Origin: CAVTWH01 sp963850915
Lineage (GTDB): Bacteria > Actinomycetota > Actinomycetes > Mycobacteriales > Micromonosporaceae
DNA length: 64,000 nucleotides
Direction: 5' to 3'
Assembly (NCBI GenBank): GCA_963850915.1
Contig: CAWKND010000011.1
Span: 348,048-412,047 of the forward strand
Part shown: piece after piece, positions 60,131-64,000 of the stretch
Layout: each line of letters starts with the position of its first letter
Numbering within the stretch: the first letter of the stretch is position 1
Translations under genes and position numbers: made by a program
Notes under the pieces: model-generated
Database searches by the model: none
What the model was told of the DNA's origin: nothing
Seen by the model: the letters and a program-made list of their open reading frames with translations, nothing else

Positions 60131-60829
60131 TTAGAGGCTGTAGGGCTGCCAGGTGAACCGCGTCAGGAGGGTGGGGTCGCCTTCGCTGAAGGCGACGAAG
60201 GCAGCTACGACCTCGTGCACGTCAGCCAGTTCGGTGCGGAAGTGATGATCAAGACTTCCGTCCTGGCGTTCGAGGGCGTACCAGCCGGGTCGGGTTCCGG
60301 CCTGTTCTCCGTAGCCGGCCTGGACATACCAGCCATCGGCGCGGGTCAGCGAAGCGTAGAAGTTGCCCGATGACAAGTGCGTCACGAACTTGCGGATGGC
60401 GTCGGCATCCGGGTCGCGTTGTGAACGGCCCCGCTGCGACTTAAGTTGGAATCTCCAAGCATCGCGGGCCGGCGTGCGGAGCTGGTTCCACTGCGGGTCG
60501 TAGCAGTTGAGGCCGTGATCCTCGGCGAGCTGCGCGGCGAAGGCCGACACCTCCTCAGCGCGGCTGTAGACCATCGGGAAGTACATCAGTGGCCCGGACG
60601 CCCCGCGGATCAACGGCGCTACCGACCACGGGCTCGGATCGTCCTCGTCGGCCTGTGGGTCCAGGTCCGGGTAGCGCTGGAGCAGCTCGTTCACGTAGGC
60701 AGCGATACGTGGCGTCAACTCGATGTGCTCGACGTCCATGTACTGCTCGAACAGCCGCTCGAGCTCGGCCTGGGCGGCGAAGTCGTTGGACGGCCGATCG
60801 CCTTCCCAAACTGCCAGGTCATAGGACAT
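60131..60829 (-). CDS. Conserved hypothetical protein (immunity-like)
   Basis: 232 residues. The N-terminal half (MSYDLAVWEGDRPS, then PLMYFPMVYSRAEEVSAFAAQLAEDHGLNCYDPQWNQL) is a recurrent actinobacterial module of about 120 residues. The C-terminal half (AIRKFVTHLSSGNFYASLTRADGWYVQAGYGEQ, PGWYALERQDGSLDHHFR) resembles small immunity-type domains that guard against polymorphic toxins. No toxin gene is adjacent. ATG 60829 begins right before the first strand. Function unknown; the immunity idea is inference. Confidence 0.65.
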   Translation of the reverse strand: MSYDLAVWEGDRPSNDFAAQAELERLFEQYMDVEHIELTPRIAAYVNELLQRYPDLDPQADEDDPSPWSVAPLIRGASGPLMYFPMVYSRAEEVSAFAAQLAEDHGLNCYDPQWNQLRTPARDAWRFQLKSQRGRSQRDPDADAIRKFVTHLSSGNFYASLTRADGWYVQAGYGEQAGTRPGWYALERQDGSLDHHFRTELADVHEVVAAFVAFSEGDPTLLTRFTWQPYSL

Positions 60830-61030
60830 GGCAGGCAGTGTGCCACCCGCAGCCTCCGGCTGGTGTGCCGCTGTCGCGCGCCCGGCACCCTGTCGCCGGC
60901 CTTGGCCTTCTTTGCCGTGTCGCGCAGCCGGGGGCTGGCAACCCTGGCGCCGAGAGCGAAGCGACAAGGCATCGGGGGCGGACCACAGGTCCAGCCCCCG
61001 GCAAAACACCCGGAGGCTAATCTGCGAATC

Positions 61031-61444
61031 ATGGTGGAGCGTCCAACCGCTGGGTGGCGGGACCGGGTGGCAGAGGAAAGGGCCGCGCTGGCGGCCGGAA
61101 CGCTCGACCCGGACGATGCGTTCGCTACCGAGTTCTGGCCTGACGCCATGATCCGGGACACCGAGGATGTCTTCGACCGCTTCGACGCAGATGTCGGCAA
61201 TCTGGTGGATCACCGCGCCGAGGTGGCGTCGGATACCGAGATCTTCGAGGTCATCAGACGCGTTGTCGTGGAGCTCAACGATGTCGACGCACGCCACGAC
61301 GGACCGTTCGAAACCGGCGAACGCGAGCAACTTTGCGAGTACGTCGAAAACATCCTCGAGCGAGCCGGCATCGATGTAGATGCGCTTGCTGCGCGACATC
61401 GCATGACCCGCCACGAGATCACCGACGAGTGGCGGGAGTGGTGA
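61031..61444 (+). CDS. Acidic hypothetical protein
   Basis: 137 residues, strongly acidic and largely helical (AEERAALAAGTLDPDDAF, TEDVFDRFDADVGNLVDHRAEV, EREQLCEYVENILERAGIDVDALAARHRM). ATG 61031 is the first start after the divergent gene. I do not recognise the family. Acidic helical proteins of this size next to immunity-like genes are sometimes immunity proteins themselves, but nothing here proves it. GTAC use is low in and after this gene. Confidence 0.6.
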   Translation: MVERPTAGWRDRVAEERAALAAGTLDPDDAFATEFWPDAMIRDTEDVFDRFDADVGNLVDHRAEVASDTEIFEVIRRVVVELNDVDARHDGPFETGEREQLCEYVENILERAGIDVDALAARHRMTRHEITDEWREW

Positions 61445-61569
61445 TCAAACCGTTGTCGCTCGAAGCGAGCCTTGACCGCCGCGCCGGTGGCCGAAGGCAG
61501 ACGCGTCTACTCCATCGAGGTCAGTGATCGGTCCGATTGCCACCCTCCGGCTGGTCCGCGCAGCGGCGC

Positions 61570-61732
61570 GACCTGAAGGAAGTCATTGCCCGGATCAGTC
61601 ACTCCAGCACCCGCGCGGCCATGATCTACGAGCACGCCACCCCGCGACCGGGACCAGGTCATCGCAGCGGCACTGGCCGGCCCGCCCCAAGATCAACGAG
61701 TGATCTGGCACGGTCTGGCACGCAGGCCGTGA
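61570..61732 (+). pseudogene. Tyrosine-integrase C-terminal remnant
   Basis: DLKEVIARISHSSTRAAMIYEHAT at 61570-61641 matches the C terminus of actinomycete phage-type tyrosine recombinases: the H-x-x-R (here HSSTRAA) helix and the IYEHAT stretch with the catalytic Tyr. One base later the frame shifts, and RDRDQVIAAAL completes the usual RD-x-x-IA-x-AL tail before TGA at 61732. The rest of the gene is absent. The stretch 61445-61848 holds no other gene. Confidence 0.7.
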
Positions 61733-61848
61733 TGTCGACCGAGACGACGAACGCCCTGGACCGGGAGGGCCGTTACACAGATTCTGGGCGTTTGCCGGTC
61801 TCGTCCGGCGGGGCACACAGCGGGCGACACCGGTGGTACAACACATTT

Positions 61849-63504
61849 ATGATCTCTGACTTCGCCCGCGGTGTAGCCCGCGGGGCGTTGACACTGGCGG
61901 TGACTGCCGGCGCGGTCGTCGGCGCCGCTTCTGCGGCCCAGGCCGCGGAAGCCACGGCCGGCAAGCTGTCGATCTCCGCTCTGTCGTTCGCGCAGCCGAC
62001 CGTGAACTCCACCGCCGGAGCCGTCGCCGACGACCTGACCTTCACCGTCAAGAACCAGAACCGGCACGCGACGACGGTCGCAGGGCACGTGACCATCCGC
62101 ATGCACGATGTCGCACAGAATGCGTACATCGGGCACGAGCAGGTGGTCCAGTTCTCCTACGGCAACACCTGCTGCGGCCCGGTCCAGTACGTCTCCGGCA
62201 CCCCCCAGGAATCCACCTACACCTACACGTTCGTGGTGCCGCAATATGCCAGCTCGTCCGCGGTGACCTGGGACGTCACGCAGATCACGCTGGACGACGG
62301 CATCGGCGACACAGCCACGTTCGGTGCGGCCAAGCTCCAGCCCTTCGGCGCCTCGATCGCGACGACCGCCCTGCCGGACACGAGCGGCCCGTCCCTGCAG
62401 TCGGTCTCGCTCTACCAGAACAGCGCCCCGATGCGGCCCTTCGTCTACGTGGGCGCGGGCAGCGCCGAGGTGGTGTACAGCTTCGACGTCCAGGACTGGC
62501 AGTCGGGCTTCTGGAAGGGCACGATCAAGCTCGCCGGGCCCGCCGGTCAGAGCTTGACCACTCAGTTCGAATACACGACAACCGACTGGAGCACGGGCGC
62601 CTCCTGCGGCATTTTCAGCGGCGGCAGCACCCCGTACGAGTTCGAATGCGGCATCGTCTCGACGCTGCCGGCCGGTGCGGCCGCGGGCAACTGGCGGGTC
62701 GCGCAGATCACCCTGTTCAGCAACTCGGGCGCACAGTCGACCTACAAGAACCCGCAGTCCCAGTCGGTCACGGTGACGTCGGACACAACGCTCAGCGCAA
62801 GCGGCTTCAGCGTCAGCCCGAACCCGGTCGACAACTGGCGCAACGACGTCACGACCAACCTGACCTTCACGGTCACCGGGGCGACGAAGGGCATCTCCGC
62901 GGTATACGTCGACACTGACAACGGGTGCTCCCAGTGGGGCAATGCCTCGGTCGCGGCCGACGGTACCGTCTCCGTGCCGCTGCGGATGTACACCTCCAGC
63001 GACGGCTGCACCATCACTGGCATCGCCATCGTGGACGGGGCGGCGAACGCGGCGGTCTACGGCAGCCGCTACCTCAACGCGCCGGACCCGGGCATAAGCA
63101 TCTCGCGGATCCCGGACACGACCCCGCCGCACGCGACCAGCGCCACGCTCAGCCAGACCTCGGTCCCGTTCAGCCAGCTGAGCTCGACCTATGTGCAGCT
63201 GACCATTCACGCCGACATCCTGACCGCCCCGATCAACGGGGTCAGCTACTACATGTACGACGCGAACGGCAACGTCGTCAGCCAGGCCTTCGGCGGCACC
63301 AGTCAGCTCGCCGACGGCAGCGTCACCATCTCGCTGTGGCTGCCCTACTGGCAGCTCACCCCGGGCGTGTACACCATCGGCTTCGACCTCACCGACGCCG
63401 GCGGCCTGCGCAGCTTCTACGGCCTGATCGGCGACAACCGCAGCCAGCCCGTTCCGGGCGGCCCGCTGGTGTTCACGATCACCGACGACTCCGCCGCTGC
63501 CTGA
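61849..63504 (+). CDS. Large secreted protein of unknown function
   Basis: 551 residues. ATG 61849 opens a Sec signal peptide (FARGVARGALTLAVTAGAVVGAASAAQA-AEA). The mature part is beta-rich, with four or five Ig-like or FN3-like repeats of roughly 110 residues, each with DTT/DTS-P breaks (ALPDTSGPSLQSVSL, VTSDTTLSASGF, IPDTTPPHATSATLS). Five Cys lie in three clusters (NTCCGP, GASCGIF-FECG, NGCSQ-SDGC). No catalytic motif is seen, so it may be an adhesin, inhibitor or structural surface protein. No Shine-Dalgarno is present; TACAAC 7 nt upstream suggests a leaderless mRNA. GTAC is rare in it, unlike the rest of the window. Confidence 0.8.
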   Translation: MISDFARGVARGALTLAVTAGAVVGAASAAQAAEATAGKLSISALSFAQPTVNSTAGAVADDLTFTVKNQNRHATTVAGHVTIRMHDVAQNAYIGHEQVVQFSYGNTCCGPVQYVSGTPQESTYTYTFVVPQYASSSAVTWDVTQITLDDGIGDTATFGAAKLQPFGASIATTALPDTSGPSLQSVSLYQNSAPMRPFVYVGAGSAEVVYSFDVQDWQSGFWKGTIKLAGPAGQSLTTQFEYTTTDWSTGASCGIFSGGSTPYEFECGIVSTLPAGAAAGNWRVAQITLFSNSGAQSTYKNPQSQSVTVTSDTTLSASGFSVSPNPVDNWRNDVTTNLTFTVTGATKGISAVYVDTDNGCSQWGNASVAADGTVSVPLRMYTSSDGCTITGIAIVDGAANAAVYGSRYLNAPDPGISISRIPDTTPPHATSATLSQTSVPFSQLSSTYVQLTIHADILTAPINGVSYYMYDANGNVVSQAFGGTSQLADGSVTISLWLPYWQLTPGVYTIGFDLTDAGGLRSFYGLIGDNRSQPVPGGPLVFTITDDSAAA

Positions 63505-63512
63505 CCCGACCG

Positions 63513-63555
63513 ACGCGTCCGGCCGCGTCCCTCTGCGGGGCGCGGCCGGACGCGT
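63513..63555 (+). terminator. Strong hairpin terminator
   Basis: ACGCGTCCGGCCGCG at 63513-63527 pairs perfectly with CGCGGCCGGACGCGT at 63541-63555 around a 13-nt loop, 8 nt after the secreted-protein stop. A short TT follows. Confidence 0.8.
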
Positions 63556-63562
63556 TTCACGG

Positions 63563-63629
63563 CCGGACCGCCGGACCGCCGGACCGCCGGACCGCCGGAC
63601 CGCCGGACCGCCGGACCGCCGGACCGCCG
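63563..63629. repeat. 8-bp tandem repeat (CCGGACCG)n
   Basis: CCGGACCG repeats about 8.4 times with no interruption. The 8-bp period is not a multiple of 3, so any reading frame through it cycles every 24 bp. It lies between the terminator and the serine-recombinase remnant, exactly where the 5' part of that gene is lost. Confidence 0.92.
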
Positions 63630-63632
63630 AGA

Positions 63633-64000
63633 GTAGCCGGCCGAGCCCGCACCGCCACCGACCGCCAGGCCGAACTCGCTGCCGTCGCGACGCAGATCGC
63701 CAACGCCGAGGCAGCGATCAGCAGGCACCACGCCGCGTTCGAGCACGGCACCATGGACGACGCCACCGCGGGTCCCGCATCCGCGAACTCCGGGAACGTC
63801 TCGCCGGCCTCCGAACCCGCCACGCCGACCCCGAAGCCGAATTGCTCCACGACACCGGCCACCCCACGCCGGGCGTCATCGCCGAGATCCGCGACTGCCT
63901 CGCCACGATCATGGCCACGGGCGCACCGCTCAAACGCAGGGCCGCCATCGAAGCCCTCATCGCCGAAGTCCAACTCGCCAGCGAGGGAATCAGACCGCGG
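63633..64000 (+). pseudogene. Serine-recombinase C-terminal remnant, runs off window
   Basis: TDRQAELAAVATQIANAEAAI and HHAAFEHGTMDDATAGP match the coiled-coil region of large serine recombinases. One base is missing at about 63777, after which RIRELRERLAGLRTRHADPEAE and then ATGAPLKRRAAIEALIAEVQL continue in the next frame to the window end. The catalytic N-terminal domain is absent; only the 8-bp tandem repeat precedes it. It is a broken element gene and may extend past 64000. Confidence 0.7.

Noticed and set aside
63563..63629. The 8-bp repeat block as a CRISPR array
   Set aside because: There are no spacers; the units are contiguous and identical.
1..64000. tRNA or rRNA genes
   Set aside because: No T-loop/anticodon-stem pattern or rRNA-like sequence was seen on either strand by eye.

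Overview
The window is very GC-rich DNA (about 70 %) with many GTG starts, short intergenic gaps and 4-nt gene overlaps. It encodes TetR, LuxR, PadR, MarR, Lrp, ArsR and LysR regulators, secreted glycan hydrolases and a siderophore-interacting protein. This fits the chromosome of a soil actinomycete. The style (ThyA/DHFR, F5/8-type C modules, very frequent GTAC tetramers) suggests Micromonosporaceae, but that is an inference. I found no rRNA, tRNA or CRISPR array.

Layout. 0-5.6 kb: a frameshifted GH3 beta-glucosidase, a NIPSNAP-like protein, a DUF433 antitoxin with a broken PIN-like toxin, an RlaP-type nucleotidyltransferase behind a tiny SPOR protein, and a saccharopine-dehydrogenase-like reductase. 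5.65-6.28 kb: a gene-free block of GC-rich repeats with a perfect 17-bp-arm hairpin. 6.3-10.9 kb: two convergent operons, nucleotidyltransferase + dCMP-deaminase-like on the + strand against FolC-like, ThyA, DHFR and HIT on the - strand; together they look like a thymidylate/folate module. 11-13.7 kb: DUF2278, an AAA ATPase, GrpB and a decayed DUF1152 gene. 13.9-19.6 kb: a beta-glucan degradation locus with two large secreted enzymes (F5/8C x2-GH3 and F5/8C x3-GH16), the second carrying two frameshifts. 19.9-24 kb: a TetR-controlled DrrAB-type ABC exporter with three operator-like repeats, then a PiT phosphate transporter and a small membrane partner.

24-28.7 kb: a StlD/DarB-like ketosynthase whose oxygenase-like C-terminal half is in another frame, an unknown protein and a NarL-type two-component system. 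28.7-38.5 kb: a sirtuin, a siderophore-interacting protein, an ArsR-like regulator divergent from a short P450 and an ICL/PEP-mutase-like enzyme, DinB, a PadR/membrane pair, an LLM oxidoreductase, and an ABC exporter divergent from MarR. 38.6-43.3 kb: HrpB helicase and a frameshifted GH87-like secreted enzyme. 43.6-47.6 kb: DinB, a three-gene operon of unknown membrane proteins and a nucleotidyltransferase. 47.8-57.4 kb: a polytopic membrane protein with a repeat-encoded N terminus, Lrp divergent from a leucine-type dehydrogenase, MFS, ArsR with a membrane protein, DUF1801, a broken TOPRIM protein, and MarR with a MATE exporter.

57.4-64 kb is accessory and partly decayed: SnoaL-like, SDR, a LysR gene with an internal deletion, a muconolactone-isomerase-like protein, an SDR remnant, two hypothetical proteins, a tyrosine-integrase remnant, a large secreted protein of unknown function, an 8-bp tandem repeat and a serine-recombinase remnant at the right edge.

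Two themes cut across the window. At least eight genes carry frame disruptions, some single-base (possible sequence errors) and some real deletions. GTAC/GGTACC is strikingly enriched up to about 60 kb and falls to near-background at the right end, which supports a foreign origin for that end.
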